64,000 nucleotides of DNA. It comes from JAJEAD01 sp964420925. Its GTDB lineage: Bacteria > Pseudomonadota > Gammaproteobacteria > HK1. A program made the position numbers and the translations under genes. Below the pieces are notes generated by a model that did no database searches, had not been told where the DNA came from, and saw only the letters and a program-made list of their open reading frames with translations. Below, in pieces: positions 54,836-63,713 of the stretch (positions are counted from its first letter, which is position 1; each line of letters opens with the position of its first letter). The stretch lies in contig CAYQVB010000055.1 in NCBI GenBank assembly GCA_964420925.1, positions 8,621 to 72,620 on the forward strand, written 5' to 3'.

Positions 54836-55950
54836 CTCGAAGCGCCCTCGCCTGCTCTCTCGGGCACCGCGATGACCCGCTGTCCCTCGCGCACGAAGCC
54901 GTGACCGACCGTGATGACCCGGACCGGATCGGGGAGGCCCGACACCCAGACTCCGGCGGCCTCCGCCCGCAGAATCTCCGTGGCGTGGAATTCGACCACG
55001 CCTGCGTCGTTGACGGTCTTGATGCCGAGGCGCCCGTGCTCGTTGAGCGCGAGCAGGGCGGGAGAGACCCGATGCGCGGCCGTCGCCGGCAGGGGAAGGT
55101 GGATCTCCGCGGAAATGCCGGACACCAGCCGGCCCTCGGGATTGGGTACCTGGAGCTCGACCCGGAAAGTGCGGGTGGTTTCGTCGGACTCCGACGAGAC
55201 GTAGTGCACCCTTCCCTGCACCGTCTCACCGGTTATCAGGCGGGCCTCGCCGGGCGCATCGATCCTGACGTGGTGGCGCTCCTGCTGGGTGACGTGTCCG
55301 GCCACCAGCATGGGATCTTCCTGGAGAATCCGACCGATGGGAGTTCCGTCGTTGACGTAGTCGCCGAGCACGACCATGCGCTGATCGAGACGGCCGGCGA
55401 AGGGCGCCCGCAGTCGGGTGCTCGCGATGTCGAATTCCACTCTCGCCACGGCGGCCCGCGCCGCCTCCAGGTTGGCCTCCGCTGCGGCGAGCTCGCGCTG
55501 GGTCTGGAAGTTCTGGGCGGACAGCTTCTTCGCCGCTTCGAACTCGATTTCCCGCTGCCTGGCGAGGGCGAGCGCTTCGCGCCGGCGCGCGGCGAGATCG
55601 CGCGGATCGATCTGCACCACCACGTCGCCTTCGGCGATCCGGGCGCCGCGTTCGGCTCCGATATCGATGATGCGCCCGTCGATTCCCGCGCGCAGGGTGA
55701 GCGCACGGGCCGGCTCGGTGCGCCCGTTGAGGACGACGGTGCGGCTCACCGGTCGGGACTTAAGCTCCGCCACCCGCACCTCGAGGTCTCGCTGGCGTTG
55801 CCGCGCCGATTCCTCGTGGGCCGGCGGCGGCGTCGACGAGCTGCCCGCGTGGTCGCCCGACCATACCCACGCGCTCACCCCCGCCGCGATCGCGAAGGCG
55901 ACGATGAGGGAGCGCCGTCTCTTCAGGAAGGCTCTGACGGAACTTGCCAT
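54832..55950 (-). CDS. RND efflux periplasmic adaptor subunit
   Basis: A 372-residue membrane-fusion protein. An N-terminal signal anchor (RRSLIVAFAIAAGVSAWVWS) precedes the lipoyl half-motifs (SRTVVLNGRTEPARALTLRA, GDVVVQIDPRDLAARRREAL), a coiled-coil hairpin (LAAAEANLEAARAAVARVEF) and the second lipoyl half (STRLRAPFAGRLDQRMVVLG), then the beta-barrel and membrane-proximal domains. The start is ATG 55950. It overlaps the transporter gene by 4 bp. Its upstream region is crowded with palindromic repeats, which may separate it from its promoter. Confidence 0.94.
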   Translation of the reverse strand: MASSVRAFLKRRRSLIVAFAIAAGVSAWVWSGDHAGSSSTPPPAHEESARQRQRDLEVRVAELKSRPVSRTVVLNGRTEPARALTLRAGIDGRIIDIGAERGARIAEGDVVVQIDPRDLAARRREALALARQREIEFEAAKKLSAQNFQTQRELAAAEANLEAARAAVARVEFDIASTRLRAPFAGRLDQRMVVLGDYVNDGTPIGRILQEDPMLVAGHVTQQERHHVRIDAPGEARLITGETVQGRVHYVSSESDETTRTFRVELQVPNPEGRLVSGISAEIHLPLPATAAHRVSPALLALNEHGRLGIKTVNDAGVVEFHATEILRAEAAGVWVSGLPDPVRVITVGHGFVREGQRVIAVPERAGEGASS

Positions 55951-56088
55951 GGCCGCTGGTGGTTCGCGGATTTTCGTCCCCGTTTTCCACGAGGGCAGGC
56001 TTTGCGCGGGAACGACGGAAAGGGGGCTGCGCGATGCCCACATGGCGCAAAGCGGCGTACGACGCAGCTTCCGTCATTCCCGCGCAAG

Positions 56089-56216
56089 CTGGCCAAGGCC
56101 AGGGGATCCGGTCCCGCGGTCGCGAAGGGAATACCCAGGCAGTACGCGCGTTCGAATCGTCTGTTCCCGTCATTCCCGCGCAAGCGGGAATCCACGAGTG
56201 GGGGGTTTCCATACAA
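56089..56216 (-). repeat. Dispersed repeat, family 1, copy 2 (reverse orientation)
   Basis: Read on the minus strand this block matches 14228-14366 across almost its whole length, lacking about 10 bases of that copy. Its centre (56167-56195) is the palindrome CCGTCATTCCCGCG, CAAG, CGGGAATCCAC. A further half-element CCGTCATTCCCGCGCAAGC lies at 56071-56089. The 328-base gap 55951-56278 between adaptor and RidA genes contains only this repeat material. Confidence 0.8.
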
Positions 56217-56278
56217 GCGGGAGCCCATTGCCGAATGCCCGGCTGCGGGGCTGGGACGGTTCCGCATGAAGGATGCCT

Positions 56279-56689
56279 TCACGAGTGCCTCGAATCGGGC
56301 CGCTTGGCGATGAAGTCGATTTCGATGCGCGCGCCGCGCGCGAGCGCGGTGACCCCGATGCAGGTACGGGCCGGGCGGCGCTCGGGCGGGAAGTAGCTCT
56401 CGTAGACCGCGTTCATCGCTTCGTAGTCCTGCTCGAAACGGGTGAGGAACACCCGCGCGGCCACCACGTGCGAGAGATCGAGCCCGAGCCCGCCGAGCAC
56501 AATCACCAGATTGTCCATGGTGCGCCGGGTCTGCGCTTCGATTCCCGTCGGAATCGGGGCCGAGTCGTCGTCGGGGTGATTCGGAATCTGTCCGGTCAGG
56601 AAGACCCATCCGTCCGTCTCGACCGCGTGGCTGTACGGCGCCACCGGTCGGGGCGCTTCGGAAAACATGTGGAACAGGGGGCCGCTCAT
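56279..56689 (-). CDS. RidA-family protein (YjgF/YER057c/UK114)
   Basis: A 136-residue RidA-like protein. It shows SEAPRPVAPYSHAVETDGWV, FLTGQIPNHPDD, TRRTMDNLVIVLGGLGLDLS, VVAARVFLTRFEQDYEAMN and RPARTCIGVTALARGARIEI with the substrate-carboxylate-binding Arg of RPARTC. RidA hydrolyses reactive enamine/imine intermediates from PLP enzymes. The strong GGAGGAGCGTG site lies just before ATG 56689. It is a stand-alone minus-strand gene between repeat DNA and the divergent gldA operon. Confidence 0.92.
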   Translation of the reverse strand: MSGPLFHMFSEAPRPVAPYSHAVETDGWVFLTGQIPNHPDDDSAPIPTGIEAQTRRTMDNLVIVLGGLGLDLSHVVAARVFLTRFEQDYEAMNAVYESYFPPERRPARTCIGVTALARGARIEIDFIAKRPDSRHS

Positions 56690-56950
56690 CACGCTCCTCC
56701 GGGAAATCTCGGATCCTCGTATGCTAACGTGCGCACGGTGGCTCGAAGTGCCCCCGGCGAGTTGTGGATTTCCGAGCATCCGACAACTCAGCCGAGCTCC
56801 CGTCTTTGGCGGGTGTCCGCTCACGCGAGAAAATGACGGTCGCGCCACCTGCTTTCCGCGGCCTTGAAATCACCCGATGCGGTCCACATGTATGCGCGCC
56901 AGTCCGCCGCACCGGTGGCCCGCGACGCGCACGTGAGCGAAGAGGAGAGC

Positions 56951-57901
56951 ATGAACCCGGTGGTCGAGATCCAGGGCCTGACCAAGCGTTTTCGCGCCCT
57001 GACCGCGGTCGACGACATCTCCTTCTCGGTGGAGCGCGGTGAGGTGCTCGGCTTTCTCGGTCCGAACGGGGCGGGAAAGTCGACCACCATGAAGATGATC
57101 ACCGGATTCCTCGCCCCGGATGCGGGCAGCATCCGGGTCGGGGGCCGCGACATCGCCGAAGACCCGGTCGCGGTCAAGGCGGATATCGGCTATCTCCCCG
57201 AGGGGGCGCCCCTCTACTCGGACATGACGCCCCGGGGCTTCCTCGGCTTCGTCGCCGAGGTTCGCGGCATTCCCGCGGCACGGCGCCGAGCCCGCATCGA
57301 GGAAGTGGTCGAGATGGTTCACATCGACTCGGTGCTGAACCAGCCCATCGAGACGCTTTCCAAGGGCTTCAAGCGCCGGGTGGGCCTCGCGCAGGCGATT
57401 CTCCACGACCCGGGCGTGCTCGTTCTCGACGAGCCTACCGATGGACTCGACCCCAACCAGAAGCACGAGGTCCGGAACCTCATCCGGGGGATGGCGAGCG
57501 AGAAGGTCATCATCCTCTCCACCCATATCCTGGAAGAGGTCGACGCGGTGTGCACTCGCGCGATCATCATTTCCCGGGGGCGGCTGGTCAGCGACAGCAC
57601 GCCGCGTGCGCTCATGGAACGCTCGCGCTTTCACAACGCGCTCAGCCTCGTGGTCGACGAGGCGCTGTCCGCCGTCGACCTCGAAGCCCTCGAAGCCCTC
57701 TCCGCGGCGGCCTCGGTGGAAGTGTCGCTGCGCTCGGAATCGCGCACCGAGCTTCGCGTCTTGCCGCGGCCCGGCCGAGCCCTCATCGAGGAGGTCGGCG
57801 CACTGGCCCGCGATCGAGGGTGGCGTCTGGCGGAGATGCACGGCGAGCGCGGCCGCCTCGACGAGGTGTTCCGCGAGGTCACCAGCGGGCAGTTGAGCTG
57901 A
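56951..57901 (+). CDS. gldA: GldA-like ABC transporter ATPase
   Basis: A 316-residue ABC-2-type ATPase: Walker A GPNGAGKST, Q-loop DIGYLPEGAPLYSDMT, signature LSKGFKRRVGLAQAIL, Walker B VLVLDEPTDGLDPNQ and H-loop ILSTHILEEVDAVC. The C-terminal regulatory extension (from about 225) is typical of GldA. GAGGAG lies just before ATG 56951. It leads the run gldA-gldF-gldG-DUF4340. In Bacteroidetes GldAFG is needed for gliding; in other phyla homologous sets are of unknown transport function. Confidence 0.94.
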   Translation: MNPVVEIQGLTKRFRALTAVDDISFSVERGEVLGFLGPNGAGKSTTMKMITGFLAPDAGSIRVGGRDIAEDPVAVKADIGYLPEGAPLYSDMTPRGFLGFVAEVRGIPAARRRARIEEVVEMVHIDSVLNQPIETLSKGFKRRVGLAQAILHDPGVLVLDEPTDGLDPNQKHEVRNLIRGMASEKVIILSTHILEEVDAVCTRAIIISRGRLVSDSTPRALMERSRFHNALSLVVDEALSAVDLEALEALSAAASVEVSLRSESRTELRVLPRPGRALIEEVGALARDRGWRLAEMHGERGRLDEVFREVTSGQLS

Positions 57902-57913
57902 AGGGAGACGGCG

Positions 57914-58648
57914 GTGGGCGCGATCCGGGCGATCTTCAAGCGCGAGCTCGGTGGCTACTTCGCCACCCCCATCGCCTACGTGTTCCTCACCATCTTCGTG
58001 CTGCTCAGCGGGGTGTTCACCTTCTACCTGGGGAACTTCCTCCAGCTCGGACAGGCGGATCTCCAGTCCTTCTTCCTCTTCCACCCCTGGCTCTACCTGT
58101 TTCTGATCCCGGCGCTTGCGATGCGCCTGTGGGCGGAGGAACGCCGGGGGGGAACCATCGAGCTGCTGCTCACCCTCCCGGTCACCATGTCCCAGGCGGT
58201 GCTCGGCAAGTTCCTCGCCGCCTGGGCGGTGAGCATCGTCGCGCTCGCCCTGACTGCGCCGATCTGGCTGACCGTCAACTACCTGGGCGACCCGGACAAC
58301 GGAGTGATCTTCGCCGCCTACCTCGGCAGCGCGCTCATGGCGGGCGCCTTCCTCGCAATCGGGGCCTGCTTTTCCGCGATCAGCAAGAACCAGGTCATCG
58401 CCTTCGTGTCGAGCGCGGCGGCCTGCCTCGCCTTCGTGCTGAGCGGCTATCCCCTGGTGCTCGAGTTCTTCGGCGCCTGGGCGCCCGCCTTCGTCGTCGA
58501 GGCGGTGAGCGCGTTGAGCTTCCTCACGCACTTCAATGCGATTTCGCGCGGGGTGATCGACCTGCGCGACGTCGTCTACTTCGTCTCGATGATCGCGTTC
58601 TGGCTCTACGCGACCGCGCTCGTCATCGACATGAAGAAGGGGCGATAG
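57914..58648 (+). CDS. gldF: GldF-like ABC-2 permease
   Basis: A 244-residue ABC-2 permease starting at GTG 57914, 12 bp after gldA. Six membrane segments are visible, among them GYFATPIAYVFLTIFVLLSG, FLFHPWLYLFLIPALAMRLW, SIVALALTAPIWLTVNYLG, GSALMAGAFLAIGACFSAIS and VIAFVSSAAACLAFVLSGYP. The EERRGGTIELLLTLPVT coupling helix that contacts the ATPase is clear. It ends exactly one base before the gldG ATG, so the three genes are one transcript. Confidence 0.94.
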   Translation: MGAIRAIFKRELGGYFATPIAYVFLTIFVLLSGVFTFYLGNFLQLGQADLQSFFLFHPWLYLFLIPALAMRLWAEERRGGTIELLLTLPVTMSQAVLGKFLAAWAVSIVALALTAPIWLTVNYLGDPDNGVIFAAYLGSALMAGAFLAIGACFSAISKNQVIAFVSSAAACLAFVLSGYPLVLEFFGAWAPAFVVEAVSALSFLTHFNAISRGVIDLRDVVYFVSMIAFWLYATALVIDMKKGR

Positions 58649-60541
58649 ATGTCCGCACGTCTGCTCGGCGCCGGCGGTCTCGTGCTCGCCGTGGTGCTCT
58701 TCTTCGCGGTCAACTCCCTGAGCGGCGCGCTCTTTTCGTCCTCGCGCATCGATCTCACCGAGAACCGGATCTACACGCTGTCCGAGGGCACCCGGGCGAC
58801 CCTGGCCAAGCTCGACGAGCCGATCACTCTGCGCTTCTACTACTCCAAGAGCCTCGCCGCGCAGGTGCCGGGCATCAACACCTACGCGGGGCGCATCCTC
58901 GGCCTGCTCGAAGAGTACCGGCGGGAGTCAGGCGGCAAGCTCACGCTCGAGGCGATCGACCCCGAGCCCTTCTCCGAGGAGGAAGACCGGGCGGTGGGCT
59001 ACGGGCTGCGCGGTCTGCCGGCCCGCGCGGGCCAGGGCCAGGACCTCATCTACTTCGGCCTCGTCGGCACCAATTCGGTGGACGACGAAGAGGTGATCCC
59101 CTACTTCTCGCCCCTTCGGGAACGCTTCCTCGAGTACGACCTCACCCGGATGGTCCACAGCCTCGCCGATCCCGAGCGGCCGGTGGTGGGAGTGCTCGGC
59201 ACCCTGCCGGTGTTCGGCGTGTCCTCTCCCTACCAGGCGCCGGACGCGGTGCCGGTGCCGTGGGCGGTGGTGGAGCAGATGCAGCAGATCTTCGACGTGC
59301 GCCAGCTCGATCCCGGCGCGGAGCTCGGAGAGGACATCGACGTGCTGATGCTCGTGCATCCCCAGGGCTTCGATCCCGCCCTGCTCTACCGAATCGACCA
59401 GTTCGTCCTGGGCGGCGGCAAGGCGCTCGTCTTCGTCGACCCGCACTCGGAGTCGCAGCCGTCGATGATGATGGGCGGGGTGAGCGAGCCCGATCGCCGC
59501 TCCGACGCCGGGCCGCTGCTCGCGGCATGGGGGGTGGAGCTCGAGGAGGACACCGTGGTCGGTGACCTGAGCATCGCGCCCACCGTCCAGATGGAGAAGG
59601 CGGGCCGGGTGGTGCACTTCGACTACCCGGTGTGGATGAACCTGCGCCCTGACCTGATGGATCCTTCCGATATCGTGACCGGAGAGCTCGGCAACGTCAC
59701 CTTCGGGACAGCGGGGGTGCTGCGGGCGACGGAAGGCGCGACCACGCAATTCCTGTCCCTGATCCGGACCAGCGATCAGGCGAAGCGCTACCCGCAGAGC
59801 GCGGTAGGAGCGCTCTCCGATCCGGAGGCCCTGCTCGACGGCTACGCTCCGGAGGGCGAGCCCTTCACGCTGGCCGCCCGGGTTTCCGGGCCCGCCCGCA
59901 GCGCCTTCCCGGACGGAGCGCCGCCCCCCTCCGGCGACGCGCAGGGCGAGGCTGCGGACCCGTCCGCCCACCGCAACGAGTCCGACGGCGACATCAACCT
60001 CATCGTGTTCGCGGACGCCGACCTGCTCGCGGATCACTTCTGGGTGCAGGTGCAGAGCCTGCTCGGCACGCGCTTCATGGTGCCCACCGCGGCGAACAAC
60101 TCGCTGGTGATCAACGCGCTCGACAATCTCACGGGATCGAGCGATCTCATCGACGTGCGCAATCGCGGCACCTTCCTGCGTCCCTTCGAGCGCATCAACG
60201 CGTTACGGCGCGAGGCGGAGGCCCGCTTCCGCGAGAAGGAGGAGGAGCTCGTCCTGCGGCTCGAGGAGACCGAGGAACGGCTGCTCGCGCTCGAGGAGAC
60301 GAAGCAGGGCGAAGACGCTCTCATCCTCTCCGACGCGCAGCAGGGCGAGCTCACCCGCTTTCGCGAGGAGCGCCTCGCGGTCCGCCGGGAGCTCCGGGAC
60401 GTGCGCCGCGAGCTGCGCCGCAGCATCGAGTCGCTGGAAGGATGGGTCAAGTTCGTCAACATCGGCCTGATGCCGATCCTCATCGCTCTGCTCGGGCTCG
60501 CGGCGGGGATCTGGCAACTGCGCCGGCGGCGTCCGGCGTGA
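58649..60541 (+). CDS. gldG: GldG-family ABC auxiliary protein
   Basis: A 630-residue membrane protein of the GldG/IFT52-like family. An N-terminal helix (LVLAVVLFFAVNSLSGALFS) is followed by RIDLTENRIYTLSEGTRATL, the family signature, and a periplasmic domain with RIDQFVLGGGKALVFVDPHS. The C-terminal part is a strong coiled coil (FREKEEELVLRLEETEERLL) ending in a second helix (IGLMPILIALLGLAAGIW) and RRRRPA. The start abuts the gldF stop. It probably binds a surface or sugar-linked ligand for the ABC permease; this is an inference from family context. Confidence 0.92.
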   Translation: MSARLLGAGGLVLAVVLFFAVNSLSGALFSSSRIDLTENRIYTLSEGTRATLAKLDEPITLRFYYSKSLAAQVPGINTYAGRILGLLEEYRRESGGKLTLEAIDPEPFSEEEDRAVGYGLRGLPARAGQGQDLIYFGLVGTNSVDDEEVIPYFSPLRERFLEYDLTRMVHSLADPERPVVGVLGTLPVFGVSSPYQAPDAVPVPWAVVEQMQQIFDVRQLDPGAELGEDIDVLMLVHPQGFDPALLYRIDQFVLGGGKALVFVDPHSESQPSMMMGGVSEPDRRSDAGPLLAAWGVELEEDTVVGDLSIAPTVQMEKAGRVVHFDYPVWMNLRPDLMDPSDIVTGELGNVTFGTAGVLRATEGATTQFLSLIRTSDQAKRYPQSAVGALSDPEALLDGYAPEGEPFTLAARVSGPARSAFPDGAPPPSGDAQGEAADPSAHRNESDGDINLIVFADADLLADHFWVQVQSLLGTRFMVPTAANNSLVINALDNLTGSSDLIDVRNRGTFLRPFERINALRREAEARFREKEEELVLRLEETEERLLALEETKQGEDALILSDAQQGELTRFREERLAVRRELRDVRRELRRSIESLEGWVKFVNIGLMPILIALLGLAAGIWQLRRRRPA

Positions 60542-60554
60542 GGGCCATGACTTC

Positions 60555-60648
60555 GAAATCCACCGGCGGGAATCGCGGCATCGAAGGACGGACGAGCAGG
60601 CATCTCTGCGCGCTTTGGCCATTCGCCTTGTCCGAACACCGGTGTGCC
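60555..60648 (+). repeat. Dispersed repeat, family 2, copy 1
   Basis: This block between gldG and the DUF4340 gene matches 63786-63883 with about four fifths of bases identical by eye. Shared pieces are GAAATCCACC, GGAATCG, GGCATCGAAGGAC, ACGAG, ATCTC, GCGC, CTTTGGC, CGCCTT and TCCGAACACCG. It carries a half REP palindrome (GAAATCCACCGGCGGG) at its left end. It interrupts an otherwise tightly packed operon. Confidence 0.8.
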
Positions 60649-60697
60649 GCAGCGCGAGACCAGGAGCCCTGAGCGCAGCGATCCGAGTTTCAAGGCC

Positions 60698-61885
60698 ATG
60701 AAACGCATTCGCTCCCTGGTAGTTCTCGCGGTGGTCGCGCTCGCCGCGGTGGTCGCTGCCATCGCAGTCAGGACCGAAACCGGGGACTCCGCGATCCCCG
60801 GGGAAGGTGAGCTCGTATTCCCCGATCTGCTCTCTCGCGTCGACGAGGTGCGCCGAATCCGGGCGGTGAGCGAGGGCGAGACTTTCACGCTCGCCCAAGA
60901 CGGCGAGCGGTGGACGATGCCCGAGCGCGACGGATACCGCGCCGTCCCCGACAGCATCCACAAGCTCGTGGTCGGCGCCGCCGGCCTCGAACGCCGCGAG
61001 CCGAAGACCTCGGACCCGGCGCGCTACTCGCGGCTCGGCCTCGACGACCCCGCGGAGGCCGGCTCGGGCTCGATTCGCTTCACCTTCGAAGACGATGCGG
61101 CGGAAGTGCTCGCCGATTTCATCATCGGAAACCGGGAGACGTCGAGGATCGATCTCTCGCTGTCGGAGTTCTACCTGCGCGAGCCCGAGGACGCGCAGTC
61201 CTGGCTGGTGGAGGGCAAGCTCAGTGTCTCCCGCGACCCGGTCGAATGGCTCGAGCGGGAAGTGCTGCGCATCGAAGAGGCTCGCGTGCGAGCGGTGCGG
61301 GTCCGCCAGGCCGACGGCGGTCGCCTCGACGTGAGCCGAGCGCGGCCCGACGACGAGGACTTCTTGCTCGACAACGCCCCTCCCGGCCACGAGATCGACA
61401 GCCGGTGGCGCGTGAACGACATCGGCCGGGGGTTGGCGAACCTGCGCTTCCAGGACGTTCGTCGCGCCGCGATCGAGTCCGAGGGAGAACCCGGCTTCAG
61501 CGCCGATCTGCTCACCTTCGATGGCCTGGCGGTGCATGTGAACACGTGGCGTGAGGACGATCGAAGCTGGCTGCGGATTCGCGCCGCCTTCGACGAAGGG
61601 GCGGTGGACGCCCGCTTCGGACCCGCCGGCCCCTCGGGGGAAGAGGACGCACCGGATGGTGGCGCCGAAGGGGGCGCAACGGACCGCACGGCCAGCATGG
61701 ATGCCTCGGGGGCCGGCGACTTCGAAGCGATCGAAGGACTGCGGGCGGCGGACGCAGTGCGCGAAGAAGTCGAGCGCCTGAACACGGCATGGGATGGATG
61801 GGAATTCCGTCTCGCCGACTACAAGCGTTCCTACTTCACGGTGCCCGTGGCGGATCTCGTGAAGCCCGCCGAGTCGAGCGAGTAA
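60698..61885 (+). CDS. DUF4340-domain protein of the gld operon
   Basis: A 395-residue protein with an N-terminal membrane anchor (SLVVLAVVALAAVVAAIAV) and the DUF4340 domain: RTETGDSAIPGEGELVFPDL, SEGETFTLAQDGERWTMPER, VVGAAGLERREPKTSDPARY, RLGLDDPAEAG and SFLLDN-like DEDFLLDNAPPGHEID. It is most likely periplasmic. A Gly/Asp-rich spacer occurs at 315-345. The start is ATG 60698. DUF4340 genes follow gldG in many gamma- and deltaproteobacteria, so this completes the operon despite the repeat inserted before it. Function unknown. Confidence 0.9.
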   Translation: MKRIRSLVVLAVVALAAVVAAIAVRTETGDSAIPGEGELVFPDLLSRVDEVRRIRAVSEGETFTLAQDGERWTMPERDGYRAVPDSIHKLVVGAAGLERREPKTSDPARYSRLGLDDPAEAGSGSIRFTFEDDAAEVLADFIIGNRETSRIDLSLSEFYLREPEDAQSWLVEGKLSVSRDPVEWLEREVLRIEEARVRAVRVRQADGGRLDVSRARPDDEDFLLDNAPPGHEIDSRWRVNDIGRGLANLRFQDVRRAAIESEGEPGFSADLLTFDGLAVHVNTWREDDRSWLRIRAAFDEGAVDARFGPAGPSGEEDAPDGGAEGGATDRTASMDASGAGDFEAIEGLRAADAVREEVERLNTAWDGWEFRLADYKRSYFTVPVADLVKPAESSE

Positions 61886-62012
61886 CGCGGCGCCGGCCCG
61901 CGCGGTCGCCGCTGTTTCCGGTCGGGGTTTCCGCTCCCTCCCGGGGACACGCTCCGGGGAGCAAGGCGGGCGCGAGGCGTCGTGTGCGTCCCGGTCTTTC
62001 GCTTTCGTGGGT

Positions 62013-62025
62013 GTTATGCAATAAC
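62013..62025 (+). promoter_or_regulatory. Zur-box-like operator upstream of zrgA
   Basis: GTTATGCAATAAC is a palindrome with arms GTTAT and ATAAC around a 3-base centre, extended to the right by ATTTC. The proteobacterial Zur consensus (GTTATANTATAAC with ATTTC flank) matches well. It lies 59 bases before the zrgA start. Recognition is by eye; it implies zinc repression. Confidence 0.75.
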
Positions 62026-62083
62026 ATTTCATCAGTGGTGAACGCACCGACGCCACATGGTCAAAGCAAGGGGAGGGCGAACA

Positions 62084-62812
62084 GTGAAATACGTTGGGAA
62101 TCCGGGTATTGCGCGCCGGGTGGGGCGCATTGCGGGACTTGCTCCCGCTCTCCTGGCGTGCGCCGCGCTGGCGGAACAACAGGACGAGCACCGCGAGCAC
62201 ATGGCCCACGAGCATGGTCACGGAACGCTCGACATCGTGGTCGAGGGCGAAGAGCTGGTGATGGAGCTTCGAATCCCCGGGGTGAACGTGGTCGGCTTCG
62301 AGCACGCCCCGCGAGACGACGCGGAACGCGAAGCGGTGCGCCAGGCGCTCGTGCCCTTCGGCGACGCGGCAGCGCTGTTCGTGCTCCCGGCGGAGGCGGA
62401 ATGCGAGCTCGAGGAAGCCAGGGCCGAGATCCTGGACATGACGCAGGAAGACGATCACGATGACCACGGCCACAAGGAGGACGATCACGAGGAACACGAA
62501 GGCCACGAGGAGGACGAGGGCCACGAAGGCGAAGGTCACGAGGAGCACGAAGGCGACGAGGAAGAGGAACACGAGGAGCATGATGGGCACGAAGAGCATG
62601 ACTCCGACTCCTCCGTCTCCGAGGCGCACTCGGAGCTGCGAGCGACCTATCATTTCCATTGCCATGAACCAGGGCGACTCGCCGAGATCGACGTGCGCGT
62701 GTTCGAGCATCTGCACGACGCCGAGGAGATCGATGTGCGCGTGGTGACACCGGCGGCGCAACTGGCGACGGAGCTGCATCCGGACTCTACGGTGGTCGAA
62801 CTTTCGCCGTGA
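62084..62812 (+). CDS. zrgA: ZrgA-type zinc uptake protein (DUF2796)
   Basis: A 242-residue exported protein. GTG 62084 is preferred to ATG 62057 because AGGGGAGGG lies at the right distance before it; a signal peptide follows (RIAGLAPALLACAALAEQQ). The N-terminal DUF2796 part contains EHGHGTLDIVVEGEELVMEL and VNVVGFEHAP; a long His/Glu/Asp tract spans about 119-173 (many HEEHEGHEE-type units). The C-terminal part has TYHFHCHEP, a likely metal site. In Vibrio, zrgA is the first gene of a Zur-regulated zinc uptake system. The TGA overlaps the next gene's GTG as GTGA. Confidence 0.92.
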   Translation: MKYVGNPGIARRVGRIAGLAPALLACAALAEQQDEHREHMAHEHGHGTLDIVVEGEELVMELRIPGVNVVGFEHAPRDDAEREAVRQALVPFGDAAALFVLPAEAECELEEARAEILDMTQEDDHDDHGHKEDDHEEHEGHEEDEGHEGEGHEEHEGDEEEEHEEHDGHEEHDSDSSVSEAHSELRATYHFHCHEPGRLAEIDVRVFEHLHDAEEIDVRVVTPAAQLATELHPDSTVVELSP

Positions 62813-63555
62813 CCCGCCACGGCGGCAGGGCGGAGCGATCGACGACGGTTGAGATCGATCGCCTCCGCTTTGCCTGGAGACCCGGCCAGCCCGAGGTTCT
62901 CGATATCGCGGATTTCGTGGTAGAGGCCGGAGAGCGGGTGTTCATCGAAGGGCCGAGCAGCAGCGGAAAGAGCACTTTGTTCAGCCTGCTCGGCGGGGTG
63001 TCGAGTCCACGGCAAGGAACGCTGCGCATCCTCGGAGTCGGAGTCTCCGAGATGCCGGCGCGCCGGCGAGACGCTTTTCGCGCCAATCACATCGGGTTCG
63101 TGTTCCAGATGTTCAACCTGGTCCCCTACCTGTCGATGATCGCGAACGTCACGCTGCCCTGCCGCTTCTCGCGCCGGCGGTGCGAACGGGCGATCTCGCG
63201 ATCGGGAACCCCGGAAGCGGAGGCACGCCGGTTGCTCGCCCGGCTCGGACTCGACGGGGAGGACGCGCTCACCCGCGCGGTCAGCGACCTCAGCGTCGGT
63301 CAGCAGCAGCGCGTCGCAGTCGCGCGGGCGCTCATGGGGGCACCGGAGCTGATCATCGCCGACGAACCGACCTCCGCCCTCGACGAGGGCGCGCGCGAGC
63401 GCTTCCTCGAGCTTCTCTTCGCGCAGTGCGACGAGGCAGGCGCCTCGCTGCTCTTCGCGAGCCACGACGCGCGCCTCGGCCCTCTCTTCGAGCGCCAGGT
63501 GTATCTCCCCGAGCTGAACCGTGCCGCCCCTGCCGGGGCGGAGCGTCCCACCTGA
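62809..63555 (+). CDS. ABC ATPase of the zrg-type zinc operon (LolD/MacB-like)
   Basis: A 248-residue ABC ATPase of the LolD/MacB subtype, with Walker A GPSSSGKST, Q-loop GFVFQMFNLVPYL, signature LSVGQQQRVAVARALM, Walker B LIIADEPTSALDEGA and H-loop LLFASHDARLG. Its start overlaps the zrgA stop by 4 bp, so it belongs to the same Zur-controlled operon. In zrg systems the ATPase pairs with FtsX-like permeases, probably the gene starting at 63998 beyond this window. The region after its stop is repeat-rich. Confidence 0.9.
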   Translation: MTRHGGRAERSTTVEIDRLRFAWRPGQPEVLDIADFVVEAGERVFIEGPSSSGKSTLFSLLGGVSSPRQGTLRILGVGVSEMPARRRDAFRANHIGFVFQMFNLVPYLSMIANVTLPCRFSRRRCERAISRSGTPEAEARRLLARLGLDGEDALTRAVSDLSVGQQQRVAVARALMGAPELIIADEPTSALDEGARERFLELLFAQCDEAGASLLFASHDARLGPLFERQVYLPELNRAAPAGAERPT

Positions 63556-63713
63556 GCCGGCGCGTTGCGGAGCGGCGGGGTGCGCAACGGAATGGCCGAA
63601 CGGCGAATCCGGGATTGGATCCCGTTTGGCACCGGCGGTTGCCGAAGGGCCGTGGTCTTGCCTCGTCGCGCTGACACCGCAGTCGCGAGTCGCACCTGCG
63701 ATCCTTCAAGCCC

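Noticed and set aside
52946..54904. A 652-codon plus-strand frame across the RND pump
   Set aside because: Shadow of the efflux transporter; composition rich in His, Glu and Gly, with no ribosome site.
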